DNA of 64,000 nucleotides from Bacillus sp. SA1-12 (GCF_000981385.1 NZ_LATZ01000009.1:1-64000), one strand, 5' to 3'. Shown: positions 20,642 through 30,613, counted from the first letter of the stretch. Notes: a model not told the origin generated them from the letters alone. Numbers and translations are program-made.

Positions 20642-20687
20642 GGGCTGTCTCAAAGTGTATCCTTTTGAGACAGCCTCACTTTTTTAT
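20642..20687 (+). terminator. Strong intrinsic terminator
   Basis: Perfect stem GGCTGTCTCAAA / TTTGAGACAGCC (with one extra T) followed by CACTTTTTT. It separates the small unknown gene from thiN. The GGCTGTCTCAAAAG sequence also resembles ends of some Bacillus IS elements. Confidence 0.75.
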
Positions 20688-20844
20688 ATACATATAAACA
20701 GGCACAACCAACATGGGGATGACCAACTGCTTCTTCACGTCCTGTAGCAATGTCAGCGCGTGCACATCTGTACTTCGAGACAGTCCAATTGTTTTGTCGC
20801 ATTTTATCATATTTATATAAAACGTTTTTATTAAAGGAGCAAAT

Positions 20845-21489
20845 ATGAAAACCATAGCACTTGTTGCCGGGGGACCAAAAGAATACCTCCCGAAATTAAC
20901 CGACTATCATCACCAAAATGTTACTTGGGTAGGGGTCGATAAAGGAGTTTTATACTTAAAGAATTCAGGTTTACCAATAGCGTATGCTTTTGGAGATTTT
21001 GATTCGATATCTGATCGCGAAAAAAAGGAATTAACAAGCAGCTTACCAAATATATCTTTGTATTCTGCTGAAAAGGATAAAACGGATACAGAGCTTGCCT
21101 TAGATTGGGCGTTGCAGCAACAACATGAGAAAATTCTTCTATTTGGGGTAACTGGCGGAAGGATTGATCATCTGCTTGGAAATATCCATCTCCTTATAAA
21201 AGCAATAAGCTGTAAGACCAATATTGAAATAATCGATCGTCAAAATCATATCACCCTCTTCGCTTCTGGAACATATACAATAAAGAAGCACAAGGATTTG
21301 AAGTATGTCTCCTTTATTCCGATCAGTCATGAAATAAAAGGTATGACACTGGAAGGGTTTAAATATCCATTGAAAAATTGTCATATTGCCTTAGGGTCAA
21401 CATTATGTATTAGTAATGAACTCATAGATGAACTAGGTACTTTTTCATTTCATGACGGCATATTATTAATGATAAGAAGTCGAGATTAA
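20845..21489 (+). CDS. thiN: Thiamine pyrophosphokinase
   Basis: A 214-residue enzyme that converts thiamine to thiamine pyrophosphate. Family motifs seen: VGVDKGVLYL, GDFDSIS, EKDKTDTELALDWA and FGVTGGRIDHLLGN. The ATG at 20845 follows AAAGGAGC. It lies between rpe and spoVM as in B. subtilis. No TPP riboswitch is seen upstream. Confidence 0.93.
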   Translation: MKTIALVAGGPKEYLPKLTDYHHQNVTWVGVDKGVLYLKNSGLPIAYAFGDFDSISDREKKELTSSLPNISLYSAEKDKTDTELALDWALQQQHEKILLFGVTGGRIDHLLGNIHLLIKAISCKTNIEIIDRQNHITLFASGTYTIKKHKDLKYVSFIPISHEIKGMTLEGFKYPLKNCHIALGSTLCISNELIDELGTFSFHDGILLMIRSRD

Positions 21490-21640
21490 GCCTTGTGGAC
21501 TTTAGGTGAGGAAAGGTTTCAGCGTCATTTTTTTTCCACAGACTGAATATAATGCTACAGAACTGATTTTATTTATTGTACCTTGGCGCATTAGCACCTT
21601 TAAACAAGTATGTTTAATGATTTGGTTGAGGAGGGAAACA

Positions 21641-21721
21641 ATGAAATTTTATACGATTAAGCTGCCGAAGTTTTTAGGAGGAATTGTTCGGGCGATGCTC
21701 GGTTCGTTTAAAAAAGATTAA
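21641..21721 (+). CDS. spoVM: Stage V sporulation protein M
   Basis: A 26-residue amphipathic peptide that recognises the positive curvature of the forespore outer membrane and anchors SpoIVA for coat assembly. The whole sequence matches the family: MKFYTIKLPKFLGGIV then RAMLGSFKKD, including the critical Pro9. ATG 21641 follows GAGGAGGG. Its intact state shows the organism is an endospore former. A strong terminator follows. Confidence 0.96.
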   Translation: MKFYTIKLPKFLGGIVRAMLGSFKKD

Positions 21722-21723
21722 GA

Positions 21724-21756
21724 AAAAAGCACCGTCATTTCGGTGCTTTTTTCTTA
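21724..21756 (+). terminator. Terminator after spoVM
   Basis: AAAAAAGCACCG / CGGTGCTTTTTT stem with a T-rich tail. It is symmetric, so it could act on the rpmB side too. Confidence 0.85.
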
Positions 21757-21864
21757 GCTTATTCGTTTTATATTTAATGAATATGAAACATAGCTGCTTT
21801 GAAAGCAGACTAAGATAAGCTATCATTTCATGTTTTGTGACTTTTTGAGAGAGCTTAATAGTAA

Positions 21865-22053
21865 TTAAACTCGCTCAACTTTACCTGATCTTAAAGCGCG
21901 AGCAGATACATATACTTTTTTAGGTTTACCGTTAACTAAGATGCGAACTTTTTGAAGGTTTGCGCCCCAAGTACGTTTGTTAGCGTTCATTGCGTGTGAA
22001 CGTGAATTACCTGAGCGAGTTTTTCTACCAGTAACAACGCATTTACGTGCCAT
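21865..22053 (-). CDS. rpmB: 50S ribosomal protein L28
   Basis: A 62-residue ribosomal protein with [15 protein letters not shown] and [12 protein letters not shown]. It has the single Cys form without the full four-Cys zinc ribbon. It is transcribed against its neighbours, as in B. subtilis. RBS AAGGAGGG lies upstream on the minus strand. Confidence 0.97.
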   Translation of the reverse strand: MARKCVVTGRKTRSGNSRSHAMNANKRTWGANLQKVRILVNGKPKKVYVSARALRSGKVERV

Positions 22054-22128
22054 GTTATTCCCTCCTTACTACAAAAAAACCTAACGAATTTTACATGAAT
22101 CATGTACATAGTCATGAGATACTTTAAT

Positions 22129-22157
22129 AATTTATCATAACTGTTTCAAGAATGCAA
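22129..22157 (-). promoter_or_regulatory. Probable SigA promoter of rpmB
   Basis: Minus strand TTGCAT (complement of 22152-22157), 17-nt spacer, TAAATT (complement of 22129-22134), about 75 nt before the rpmB start. Confidence 0.55.
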
Positions 22158-22339
22158 TACTTCTGAAGAAAGCTTTCAAGAATTTTTCCTTGACATCGTA
22201 ATTCTAAAATAGGTTGTATATAATAATAAGTGACTAGAACTGCCAGTTGTCAAAATCGCTGCTTCTTTTCATTTGATCATGCTTATAGTAAAATAAATAA
22301 GAATAGCCAGTGCGAACAATTCCAAGGGGGGAACTGATC

Positions 22340-22702
22340 ATGTCCATTGAATTAAAAACGAAGTACGGACAAATTGATATATCAAACGAAGTCATTGCAA
22401 TAGTTGCAGGTGGTGCAGCAATTGACTGCTATGGTATTGTTGGAATGGCATCAAAGAATCAAATAAAAGATGGTCTTACAGAAATTCTTAGAAGAGAAAA
22501 CTTTAGCAGAGGCGTAATTGTGCGTCAAGATGACGACTCCATTCATATTGATATGTATATTATCGTCAGCTATGGTACAAAAATTTCTGAAGTCGCTCAT
22601 AACGTTCAGACGAAAGTTAAGTATACGTTAGATCAGACGGTCGGACTTGCTGTAGATTCGGTTAATATTTTTGTTCAAGGTGTTCGTGTAGCGAACCCGT
22701 AG
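22340..22702 (+). CDS. yloU: Asp23/Gls24 family protein YloU
   Basis: A 120-residue Asp23-family protein. Family features: EVIAIVAGGAAIDCYGIVGM and the C-terminal VDSVNIFVQGVRV. Members are small, often membrane-associated envelope-stress or lipid-linked proteins; the exact role is unclear. ATG 22340 follows AAGGGGGG. It is 17 nt upstream of the DAK-domain kinase, a conserved pair in Firmicutes that suggests a shared role in fatty-acid phosphorylation or envelope homeostasis. Confidence 0.93.
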   Translation: MSIELKTKYGQIDISNEVIAIVAGGAAIDCYGIVGMASKNQIKDGLTEILRRENFSRGVIVRQDDDSIHIDMYIIVSYGTKISEVAHNVQTKVKYTLDQTVGLAVDSVNIFVQGVRVANP

Positions 22703-22719
22703 TTAGGAGGAAATGACCT

Positions 22720-24387
22720 GTGTCAATAACAACTTTAGATGGTAAGCGTTTTGCTGAGATGATCTTGCAAGGTGCAAACCGCCTGTCAATGAATGCAAAA
22801 TTAGTCGATGCATTAAACGTTTTCCCAGTTCCTGATGGTGACACTGGAACAAATATGAATTTATCAATGACATCAGGGGCAAAAGAAGTCGAAAATAATC
22901 AATCAGATCATATCGGGAAAGTTGGCCATGCGCTTTCTAAAGGGTTGCTGATGGGAGCACGAGGAAATTCGGGCGTCATCCTATCTCAATTATTTAGAGG
23001 TTTCTCAAAATCAATCGAATTGAAAACAGACATTAATAGCATTGAATTTGCAAAGGCGCTTCAGGCAGGTGTAGATACAGCTTATAAAGCCGTTATGAAA
23101 CCAGTGGAGGGCACAATTTTAACCGTTGCAAAGGATGCTGCGAAAGCAGCGGTGCTTGCTGCAGAAACAGAGTCTTCCATCGACAAGTTAATGGAAGTAA
23201 CGTTAAAAGAGGCGGATGCTTCATTAAAGCGTACTCCTGACTTGCTCCCTGTACTCAAGGAAGTTGGTGTTGTTGATAGTGGAGGTCAAGGTTTAGTCTT
23301 TGTTTATGAGGGTTTTTTAGCTGCTTTAAAAGGAGATAAGCTTTCCGCCACAACAGTATCAACACCATCAATGGATGAACTAGTAAACGCGGAACATCAT
23401 AAAAGTGTACAAAGTCACATGAATACAGAAGACATAGAATTTGGCTATTGCACAGAATTTATGGTCCGTTTTGAAGATGGTAAAACACCATTCAACGAAG
23501 AAAAATTTAGATCTGATTTAAGTAAATTTGGCGATTCTTTACTTGTTATCTCCGATGATGAGCTTGCAAAAGTACATATACATGCAGAATATCCAGGTGA
23601 AGTTCTTTCATATGGTCAAAAATATGGAAATTTAATCAATATGAAGATCGAAAATATGCGGCAACAGCATATTAATATTGTTGGAGAAAAACCAAAAGCT
23701 GCTCAAACAACAGAAACGAAGCAGGAAAAAATGAAATATGGCGTCGTAACTGTTTCAATGGGCAAGGGGATTGCTGATTTATTTAGAAGTATCGGTGCAA
23801 ATGAAGTAATTGAAGGTGGTCAAACGATGAATCCGAGTACCGAGGATATCGTACAAGCCATTAAAGACGTACATGCGGAAAATATTATCATCCTTCCAAA
23901 CAATTCAAATATCGTAATGGCTGCACAACAAGCAGCAACTGTTGTTGAGGAAAATGTGATAGTGATTCCTTCTAAATCAGTGCCACAGGGTATGGCCGCG
24001 CTGCTTGCCTTTAACCCAACGGCAGAACCAAATGATGTTTCAGCGGTCATGAATGATGCATTATACAGTGTAAAAAGCGGTCAAATTACCTATGCAGTAC
24101 GTGATACAAATATTGAAGGCCTTGATATTGCAAAAGGTGATTTTATGGGAATATTGGATGGAAAGATTGTCATTACGGATAAAACCCAGCTATCAGCTTC
24201 GAAAAAGCTTTTAACAGAGATTGTCACAGATGAGGATGAGATTTTAACCATCATTCAAGGTGAGGATGCGAGTGAAGATGAACTCGAAGAGCTCGTTCAG
24301 TTTGTTGAAGAACAATTTGAAGATATCGAGGTTGAAACACATAAAGGTGATCAGCCTTTATACTCTTATATCTTTTCAGTAGAATAA
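22720..24387 (+). CDS. fakA: DAK2-domain fatty acid kinase subunit (FakA-like, YloV)
   Basis: A 555-residue protein with the DhaL-type ATP-binding domain at the N-terminus (NVFPVPDGDTGTNM, GARGNSGVILSQ, VDSGGQGLV) and a C-terminal domain with YGVVTVSMGKG. In FakA, the N-domain phosphorylates fatty acids bound to FakB, giving acyl-phosphate for PlsX. The start is GTG 22720 after TTAGGAGG. It lies upstream of recG and the fapR-plsX operon, placing an acyl-phosphate producer close to its consumer. sdaAB and sdaAA, which follow this gene in B. subtilis, are missing. Confidence 0.9.
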   Translation: MSITTLDGKRFAEMILQGANRLSMNAKLVDALNVFPVPDGDTGTNMNLSMTSGAKEVENNQSDHIGKVGHALSKGLLMGARGNSGVILSQLFRGFSKSIELKTDINSIEFAKALQAGVDTAYKAVMKPVEGTILTVAKDAAKAAVLAAETESSIDKLMEVTLKEADASLKRTPDLLPVLKEVGVVDSGGQGLVFVYEGFLAALKGDKLSATTVSTPSMDELVNAEHHKSVQSHMNTEDIEFGYCTEFMVRFEDGKTPFNEEKFRSDLSKFGDSLLVISDDELAKVHIHAEYPGEVLSYGQKYGNLINMKIENMRQQHINIVGEKPKAAQTTETKQEKMKYGVVTVSMGKGIADLFRSIGANEVIEGGQTMNPSTEDIVQAIKDVHAENIIILPNNSNIVMAAQQAATVVEENVIVIPSKSVPQGMAALLAFNPTAEPNDVSAVMNDALYSVKSGQITYAVRDTNIEGLDIAKGDFMGILDGKIVITDKTQLSASKKLLTEIVTDEDEILTIIQGEDASEDELEELVQFVEEQFEDIEVETHKGDQPLYSYIFSVE

Positions 24388-24393
24388 TGAGGA

Positions 24394-24424
24394 TCAAAAA
24401 CCCGGCGAGTTGCCGGGTTTTTGA
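24394..24424 (+). terminator. Terminator after fakA
   Basis: AAAAACCCGGC / GCCGGGTTTTT perfect stem-loop with T tail. Confidence 0.9.
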
Positions 24425-24615
24425 TATTTCAAAACAGAAAGGTCCATCATTTTTTTATTTTAAGAAATTCCAGGAAAACGAATCTAGTACTGCATATACG
24501 AAAATCTGTTAAACTTATAGCAAAGTGTATGGACAAACATAAATAGAAATCGTACAAGGAGGTAAGCTGTCTTCCACAGAAAAAATCCATAAGCTGCATG
24601 TACTGGGAGGCAAAT

Positions 24616-26670
24616 ATGATCGTGAAAAAAAGACTAAAAGACCCTGTATCAGCTATAAGAGGGGTTGGAGATGAAACGAGGGACCTCTTAAATGATATGG
24701 GAATTAATACAATTCATGACCTGCTAGAGTATTTTCCATATAGATATGATGATAATAGTTTGAAAGATCTTGCAGATGTCAAGCATGATGAGCGGGTAAC
24801 TGTTGAAGGAAAAGTACATAGTGAGCCTTCTCTTACGTATTTTGGAAAAAAAAGGTCCCGTCTGACGTTTCGTTTATTAGTGGGCCGTTACTTAGTTTCA
24901 GCCGTTTGTTTTAATCGCCCGTATTATAAAAATAAATTAACGATTGATTCCACTGTTACCGTTACAGGTAAATGGGATAAACATAGACAAACGATATCTG
25001 TTCAGGAATTGGGATTTGGACCAAAGCAAGCAGTGACAGGGATAGAACCAGTGTATTCAATTAAAGGAAAACTGACAGTTAAAGGAATGAGAAAATTTGT
25101 CTCCCTTGCTTTAAAGGAATATTTTAATGATGTAGAAGAAATGATACCTGGTGAGCTATTGCAAAAATATAAGCTGCTAACGCGAAAGGAAGCTCTAACG
25201 GCCATTCATTTACCCGATGGTCCTGAGATATTAAAGCAAGCAAGAAGACGTTTTGTATATGAAGAATTTCTCCTTTTTCAATTGAAAATGCAAGCATTGC
25301 GTAAAGCCCAAAGAGAGCAAGTAAGCGGGATATCCCATTCTTTTTCAAAAGATAAGCTTGAACGGTTCATTCACGCTTTACCATTTCCGCTTACAAATGC
25401 ACAAACACGAGTGATCAATGAAATTATTACAGATATGCAGTCTCCTTATAGAATGAATCGTTTGCTCCAAGGAGATGTTGGGTCTGGCAAGACGGTTGTT
25501 GCAGCAATAGCCATCTATGCGGCAGTCCTATCAGGCTATCAAGGTGCGCTAATGGTTCCAACCGAAATTTTAGCAGAGCAGCATGCAGAATCATTGCTAA
25601 CCATTTTTGAACCATTTAATGTAAATGTCGCATTGTTAACAAGCTCAGTAAAGGGCAAGAAACGCCGTGAACTGCTGGAAAAAGTAAAAAATAATGAAAT
25701 TCAATTATTAGTAGGAACCCATGCCCTGATCCAGGACGATATTGAATTTCATAGACTTGGCTTAGTCATTACTGATGAGCAGCATAGATTTGGTGTTGAA
25801 CAAAGGAGAATGCTGAGAGAGAAGGGGGAGAATACAGATGTGTTATTTATGACCGCAACTCCGATTCCCCGCACATTAGCCATAACTGCATTCGGTGAAA
25901 TGGATGTTTCCGTTATAGATGAACTGCCAGCGGGTAGAAAAGCAATCGAAACCTATTGGGTAAAGCCATCTATGCTTGAAAGGATTTTAGCTTTTATTGA
26001 AAAAGAGGTTGCTAAGGGGCGGCAAGCCTATGTCATTTGCCCGCTAATTGAAGAATCTGATAAGCTGGATGTACAAAATGCCCTTGATGTTCATAGTATG
26101 CTCACCCATTATTATAAAGGAAGATTTAAAGTAGGGCTGATGCATGGAAGACTTACCTCAGATGAAAAAGATGCGGTTATGCGAAGTTTTAGCCGAAATG
26201 AAGTGAATATTTTAGTCTCTACTACGGTGGTTGAGGTAGGGGTAAATGTCCCGAATGCCACGACAATGGTAATCTATGATGCAGAGCGCTTTGGCTTGTC
26301 CCAGCTTCATCAGCTGCGCGGCAGGGTAGGAAGAGGAAGCGAACAGTCCTATTGTATTTTATTGGCTGATCCTAAATCGGAAACTGGAAAAGAAAGAATG
26401 ACCATTATGACAGAAACAAATGATGGGTTTGTCTTATCTGAAAGGGATTTAGAGTTAAGGGGTCCAGGCGATTTCTTTGGAAAGAAGCAAAGCGGCATGC
26501 CGATTTTTAAAGTTGCTGATATGGTTCATGATTACCGGGCACTTGAGGTTGCAAGGCAGGATGCTGTTGAACTAATTCAATCAAATGCCTTTTGGAACGA
26601 GGATAAATTTGAAGGGTTAAGAATGTATTTACATGAAACAGGTATTTTAGATGGAGAAAAATTAGATTAA
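24616..26670 (+). CDS. recG: ATP-dependent DNA helicase RecG
   Basis: A 684-residue branch-migration helicase for fork regression and Holliday junction processing. The N-terminal wedge/OB domain (about 1-250) is followed by helicase motifs: GDVGSGKTVV near 286, DEQHRFGVEQR near 386, FMTATPIPRTLA, and QLRGRVGRG. The ATG at 24616 follows GGGAGG; an upstream in-frame ATG at 24598 lacks a good site. The gene directly follows the fakA terminator because the serine dehydratase genes are absent. Confidence 0.96.
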   Translation: MIVKKRLKDPVSAIRGVGDETRDLLNDMGINTIHDLLEYFPYRYDDNSLKDLADVKHDERVTVEGKVHSEPSLTYFGKKRSRLTFRLLVGRYLVSAVCFNRPYYKNKLTIDSTVTVTGKWDKHRQTISVQELGFGPKQAVTGIEPVYSIKGKLTVKGMRKFVSLALKEYFNDVEEMIPGELLQKYKLLTRKEALTAIHLPDGPEILKQARRRFVYEEFLLFQLKMQALRKAQREQVSGISHSFSKDKLERFIHALPFPLTNAQTRVINEIITDMQSPYRMNRLLQGDVGSGKTVVAAIAIYAAVLSGYQGALMVPTEILAEQHAESLLTIFEPFNVNVALLTSSVKGKKRRELLEKVKNNEIQLLVGTHALIQDDIEFHRLGLVITDEQHRFGVEQRRMLREKGENTDVLFMTATPIPRTLAITAFGEMDVSVIDELPAGRKAIETYWVKPSMLERILAFIEKEVAKGRQAYVICPLIEESDKLDVQNALDVHSMLTHYYKGRFKVGLMHGRLTSDEKDAVMRSFSRNEVNILVSTTVVEVGVNVPNATTMVIYDAERFGLSQLHQLRGRVGRGSEQSYCILLADPKSETGKERMTIMTETNDGFVLSERDLELRGPGDFFGKKQSGMPIFKVADMVHDYRALEVARQDAVELIQSNAFWNEDKFEGLRMYLHETGILDGEKLD

Positions 26671-26723
26671 TAGAAAATTGAAGAATTGATTATTTATTAT
26701 CAAATGATTTCTAGCCATTTCTT

Positions 26724-26776
26724 AATAAGACGTCCATTGAGGGGAGATAAAGCACCCATATAATGGGCGTCTTATG
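26724..26776 (+). terminator. Hairpin between recG and fapR
   Basis: AATAAGACGTCCATT pairs imperfectly with AATGGGCGTCTTAT across a purine-rich loop. A similar ATTATGGAGCGTCTTAT arm occurs at 30774-30795, so it may belong to a dispersed repeat. Confidence 0.5.
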
Positions 26777-26811
26777 CATTTTATCCTAGCATTTACTCCT
26801 GCATTTCTTTC

Positions 26812-26840
26812 TTGCAATCTGTTTTCTTTCTCTATATACT
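26812..26840 (+). promoter_or_regulatory. SigA promoter of the fapR operon
   Basis: TTGCAA (26812-26817), 17-nt spacer, TATACT (26835-26840). The FapR operator begins 4 nt after the -10, so bound FapR would block transcription initiation. Confidence 0.8.
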
Positions 26841-26843
26841 ACT

Positions 26844-26862
26844 ATTAGTACCTAGTCTTAAT
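26844..26862 (+). promoter_or_regulatory. FapR operator
   Basis: ATTAGTACCTAGTCTTAAT matches the established FapR box in B. subtilis (TTAGTACCTRDTMCTAAT). It overlaps the expected transcription start of fapR-plsX-fabD-fabG, predicting autorepression relieved by malonyl-CoA. Confidence 0.88.
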
Positions 26863-26886
26863 AGTTCGGATGGTGTCTTAGAAATT

Positions 26887-27459
26887 ATGAGAAAGAATAA
26901 AAAAGAGAGACAGCGGTTATTACAAGAAACAATAAGTGAAACACCATTTATAACAGATGAGGAATTAGCAGATAAATTTCAAGTAAGCATTCAAACAATT
27001 CGATTAGATCGGTTGGAATTATCCATTCCGGAATTAAGGGAACGAATTAAACATGTTGCGGAAAAAAGGCTCGACGATGAAGTGAAATCGTTGCAAATTG
27101 AGGAAATTATTGGGGAAATAATCGATCTTCAGCTAGATGAATCGGCAATCTCAATTTTAGAGATTAAAAAAGAGCATGTTTTTAGCAGAAATCAAATTGC
27201 TCGTGGACATCATTTATTTGCTCAAGCGAATTCATTGGCAGTTGCTGTTATCAACGATGAACTAGCTTTAACAGCAAAAGCGAATATCCGATTTACAAGA
27301 CAAGTAAAAGAAAATGAGCGTGTGATTGCAAAAGCAAAGGTTGTAAATGGCGATTCTGAAAAAGGGCGTACAATTGTAGAAGTTAACAGTTATGTAGGTA
27401 ATGAATTAGTATTTTCCGGTGAATTTGACATGTATCGCTCAAATCTGGCACAAAGGTAG
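26887..27459 (+). CDS. fapR: Fatty acid and phospholipid biosynthesis repressor FapR
   Basis: A 190-residue repressor that releases DNA on binding malonyl-CoA. It has a DeoR-like helix-turn-helix at the N-terminus ([21 protein letters not shown]) and a hot-dog effector domain with [19 protein letters not shown]. The frame is open upstream to a TTG at 26812, but that region holds the promoter and operator; ATG 26887 matches the family start. plsX follows after 10 nt. Confidence 0.96.
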   Translation: MRKNKKERQRLLQETISETPFITDEELADKFQVSIQTIRLDRLELSIPELRERIKHVAEKRLDDEVKSLQIEEIIGEIIDLQLDESAISILEIKKEHVFSRNQIARGHHLFAQANSLAVAVINDELALTAKANIRFTRQVKENERVIAKAKVVNGDSEKGRTIVEVNSYVGNELVFSGEFDMYRSNLAQR

Positions 27460-27469
27460 GTAACATAAA

Positions 27470-28456
27470 ATGAAGCTAGCGATTGATGCAATGGGTGGAG
27501 ATCATGCTCCTAAATCAGTAGTTGAGGGGGTTATAAAGGCTATTTCCGCTTTTCCTGATTTAGAGGTAACACTTATTGGCCAAGAGGATAAAATTAAACA
27601 GTACTTAACAGAGCAAACGAGAATTAATGTGATACATACAGATGAAGTCATTGAAGCGACAGACGAACCGGTACGAGCAGTAAGAAGAAAAAAGAACGCG
27701 TCAATGGTGCTCATGGCTAACGAAGTAAAGGAAGGTCGTGCAGACGGGTGTATATCTGCTGGTAACACTGGTGCATTAATGACTGCGGGATTATTTATAG
27801 TCGGACGAATCGAGGGGATTGAACGTCCGGCCTTGTCACCGACATTACCAACCTTGGATGGAAAGGGTTTTTTATTTTTAGATGTCGGTGCGAATGTAGA
27901 TGCAAAACCAGAGCATTTATTTCAATATGCACTGATGGGTTCGATCTATGTTGAAAAGGTGCGGGGAATTCATAATCCGCGTATAGGGTTATTAAATGTT
28001 GGAACTGAAGATAAAAAAGGGAATGAATTGACAAAACAGACATTTGAGCTTTTAAAAAGCTCGCAGTTAAATTTTATTGGGAATGTGGAATCAAGAGATT
28101 TAATGGAATCAGTTGCAGATGTTGTTGTAACAGATGGTTTTACAGGTAATATCGCCTTAAAGTCAATTGAAGGAACGGCTTTATCCGTCTTTTCGATGAT
28201 GAAATCGGCGTTAACAAGCAATCTTAAGTCGAAAATTGCCGCAGGAATGTTAAAACCTGAATTTAAAGGGATAAAACAAAAAATGGATTATTCGGAATAT
28301 GGCGGTGCCGCATTATTTGGCTTAAAGGCTCCTGTAATAAAAGCACACGGCTCCTCCGATGCGAATGCAATTTATAATGCAATCCGTCAAACTCGTGAAA
28401 TGGTATCGTACAATGTTACGGAAACTATTCATGCTTCGCTTAGGAGCACAAAGTAA
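27470..28456 (+). CDS. plsX: Phosphate acyltransferase PlsX
   Basis: A 328-residue enzyme that makes acyl-phosphate from acyl-ACP, feeding PlsY. Conserved [25 protein letters not shown] and [11 protein letters not shown] are present. It is the second gene of the FapR-controlled operon and connects with the FakA-like kinase, whose acyl-phosphate product PlsX can return to acyl-ACP. Confidence 0.95.
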   Translation: MKLAIDAMGGDHAPKSVVEGVIKAISAFPDLEVTLIGQEDKIKQYLTEQTRINVIHTDEVIEATDEPVRAVRRKKNASMVLMANEVKEGRADGCISAGNTGALMTAGLFIVGRIEGIERPALSPTLPTLDGKGFLFLDVGANVDAKPEHLFQYALMGSIYVEKVRGIHNPRIGLLNVGTEDKKGNELTKQTFELLKSSQLNFIGNVESRDLMESVADVVVTDGFTGNIALKSIEGTALSVFSMMKSALTSNLKSKIAAGMLKPEFKGIKQKMDYSEYGGAALFGLKAPVIKAHGSSDANAIYNAIRQTREMVSYNVTETIHASLRSTK

Positions 28457-28500
28457 AAGTTAAAAGTGATAAGGAATAAAAGAAATGGGAGGGAAGCTTT

Positions 28501-29442
28501 ATGACAAAAATAGCATTTATTTTTCCTGGACAAGGGTCGCAATCAGTAGGAATGGGGAAAGAGCTATTTGATCATGTTGAAGAATCAAAAGATATTTTTG
28601 AACAAGCTGATAATCGATTAGGGGAAAAGCTTTCAGAGCTTATTTTTGAAGGCCCTCAGGATACATTAACATTAACATATAATGCGCAGCCCGCTTTGCT
28701 CACCACGAGCATTGCGATTTTAGAACATTTTAAACAGTATGGGATTAAGGCTGACTTTGTTGCAGGACATAGTCTTGGCGAGTATACAGCACTTGTTGCA
28801 GCTGGTGTTTTAAGCTTTGAGGATGCAGTATATGCTGTGAAAAAACGCGGAGAGTTTATGGATGAAGCTGTTCCAGCCGGTCAAGGTGCAATGGCAGCAA
28901 TATTAGGCTTAGCTTCTGAAGACCTTGAGGCTGTTACTTCTGAGGTAACGAATACAGGTCATTCTGTTCAATTGGCGAATTTGAATTGTCCTGGGCAAAT
29001 TGTTATATCAGGAACAGCTGAAGGTGTGGAACAGGCGTCGGCAATTGCAAAAGAAAAGGGAGCAAAACGTGCCATCCCTCTTGTTGTAAGCGGGCCGTTT
29101 CATTCAGAATTAATGAAACCTGCAGCTGATCAGTTGCAAAACGTATTAAGTGAATTAAACTTTCAGGACGCAGTCATTCCAGTTATTGCGAATGTAACAG
29201 CCGATCAAGTAACGAAACAAGAAGAAATTAAGGAATTACTTGTAAAGCAGTTATACTCTCCAGTAAGATGGGAAGAATCTGTAAAAACAATGATTGAAAA
29301 TGGCGTAACCACGTTTATTGAAATTGGCCCTGGTAAAGTATTGTCAGGTCTTGTGAAGAAAATTGATCGTTCTGCTGCCGTTTATGCGATTTCAGATCTA
29401 GAAACAATGAAATCAACTGTTGAAAAGCTAAAGGGGGAGTAA
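28501..29442 (+). CDS. fabD: Malonyl-CoA:ACP transacylase
   Basis: A 313-residue enzyme that transfers malonyl from CoA to ACP. The nucleophile motif [10 protein letters not shown] contains S91; the catalytic His lies in GPFHSELM; the N-terminal FPGQGSQ is intact. The start follows GGGAGG and the stop is 2 nt before fabG. Confidence 0.96.
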   Translation: MTKIAFIFPGQGSQSVGMGKELFDHVEESKDIFEQADNRLGEKLSELIFEGPQDTLTLTYNAQPALLTTSIAILEHFKQYGIKADFVAGHSLGEYTALVAAGVLSFEDAVYAVKKRGEFMDEAVPAGQGAMAAILGLASEDLEAVTSEVTNTGHSVQLANLNCPGQIVISGTAEGVEQASAIAKEKGAKRAIPLVVSGPFHSELMKPAADQLQNVLSELNFQDAVIPVIANVTADQVTKQEEIKELLVKQLYSPVRWEESVKTMIENGVTTFIEIGPGKVLSGLVKKIDRSAAVYAISDLETMKSTVEKLKGE

Positions 29443-29444
29443 AT

Positions 29445-30185
29445 ATGCTAGAGAACAAAGTAGCGTTAGTTACAGGGGCATCACGTGGAATTGGCAGAGC
29501 AATTGCTCTTGATTTAGTAAAAAATGGCGCAAGTGTTGCTGTCAATTATGCAGGAAATGAAGCGAAAGCTAATGAGGTTGTTGATGAAATTAAAGCAGGT
29601 GGCGGAAACGCATTTGCTATAAAAGCTGATGTGGGTAATAGTGAAGAAGTCACTCAAATGGTAAAAGAAGTAATTAACCAATTCGGACAATTAGATATCC
29701 TTGTTAATAATGCTGGTATCACTCGTGATAATTTATTAATGAGAATGAAGGACAATGAATGGGATGATGTTATAAATACAAATCTAAAGGGTGTCTTCCT
29801 ATGTACGAAAGCTGTTACTCGCCAAATGATGAAGCAGCGGAATGGACGTATCATTAATATCACTTCTGTAGTTGGTGTCAGCGGCAATCCAGGACAAGCA
29901 AATTATGTAGCAGCAAAGGCCGGTGTTATCGGTTTAACGAAAACGACTGCAAAGGAGCTAGCTTCAAGAAATATTACAGTAAATGCTGTTGCACCTGGCT
30001 TCATTACAACAGATATGACAGATGAGCTATCTGAAGAGATGAAGGCGGAAATGCTTAAGCAAATTCCTTTAGCAAAACTAGGAGAGCCAAGTGATATTGC
30101 TAATATTGTTACTTTCCTTGCTTCAGATAAGAGTAAATATATAACTGGTCAAACAATGCATGTAAATGGCGGAATGGTCATGTAA
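29445..30185 (+). CDS. fabG: 3-oxoacyl-ACP reductase FabG
   Basis: A 246-residue NADPH-dependent short-chain dehydrogenase of fatty-acid elongation. Cofactor motif [12 protein letters not shown], and the catalytic set Ser (ITSVVG), YxxxK (NYVAAK) are present. It follows fabD and ends the FapR-controlled group before acpP, which is 158 bp away. Confidence 0.96.
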   Translation: MLENKVALVTGASRGIGRAIALDLVKNGASVAVNYAGNEAKANEVVDEIKAGGGNAFAIKADVGNSEEVTQMVKEVINQFGQLDILVNNAGITRDNLLMRMKDNEWDDVINTNLKGVFLCTKAVTRQMMKQRNGRIINITSVVGVSGNPGQANYVAAKAGVIGLTKTTAKELASRNITVNAVAPGFITTDMTDELSEEMKAEMLKQIPLAKLGEPSDIANIVTFLASDKSKYITGQTMHVNGGMVM

Positions 30186-30315
30186 AAAAGCTTGTTTCTC
30201 ACTCATTATATTGCTATTCTATTAAAGCACTAACCCTTGACATTATTTATAAAACCTCTTAGAAAAGATTTAAAAAATGCTAATAGGAAACCTAGTTTTT
30301 CAAGGGAAAATAACT

Positions 30316-30321
30316 TATAAT
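30316..30321 (+). promoter_or_regulatory. Possible acpP promoter (-10 TATAAT)
   Basis: A perfect TATAAT lies 23 nt before the acpP start codon, with only a weak -35-like TAGTTT 17 nt upstream. A TTGACA at 30237-30242 has no good -10 at normal spacing. acpP has its own promoter in B. subtilis. Confidence 0.4.
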
Positions 30322-30343
30322 ACTTGAGGGGAGGTGAAGGAAA

Positions 30344-30577
30344 ATGGCAGAAGTATTAGATCGTGTAACAAAGATTATCGTAGACCGTTTAGGTGTTGAT
30401 GAGGCTGAAGTAAAATTAGAGTCTTCATTCAAAGATGATCTTGGTGCAGATTCCCTAGATGTAGTTGAGCTTGTTATGGAACTTGAAGATGAGTTCGATA
30501 TGGAAATTTCTGATGAAGATGCAGAAAAAATTAGTACAGTGGGTGACGCTGTTAACTACATAAATAGCCAACAATAA
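30344..30577 (+). CDS. acpP: Acyl carrier protein
   Basis: A 77-residue acidic ACP. The 4'-phosphopantetheine attachment motif GADSLD has S37. RBS GGGGAGGTGAAGG precedes the ATG at 30344. An intrinsic terminator follows. Confidence 0.97.
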   Translation: MAEVLDRVTKIIVDRLGVDEAEVKLESSFKDDLGADSLDVVELVMELEDEFDMEISDEDAEKISTVGDAVNYINSQQ

Positions 30578-30585
30578 TGTTGTGT

Positions 30586-30613
30586 TAAAGTCCCGTATTT
30601 TTGCGGGGCTTTA
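30586..30613 (+). terminator. Terminator after acpP
   Basis: AAAGTCCCG / CGGGGCTTT stem with one wobble pair; the tail is only moderately T-rich. Confidence 0.65.

Noticed and set aside
20690-20800. Minus-strand frame reading like a Cys-rich peptide between the terminator and thiN
   Set aside because: Short, no start codon with a ribosome site, and no family recognised; probably chance.
26812-26886. Upstream TTG extension of fapR by 25 codons
   Set aside because: The segment contains the promoter and FapR operator, and known FapR proteins begin at the ATG at 26887.
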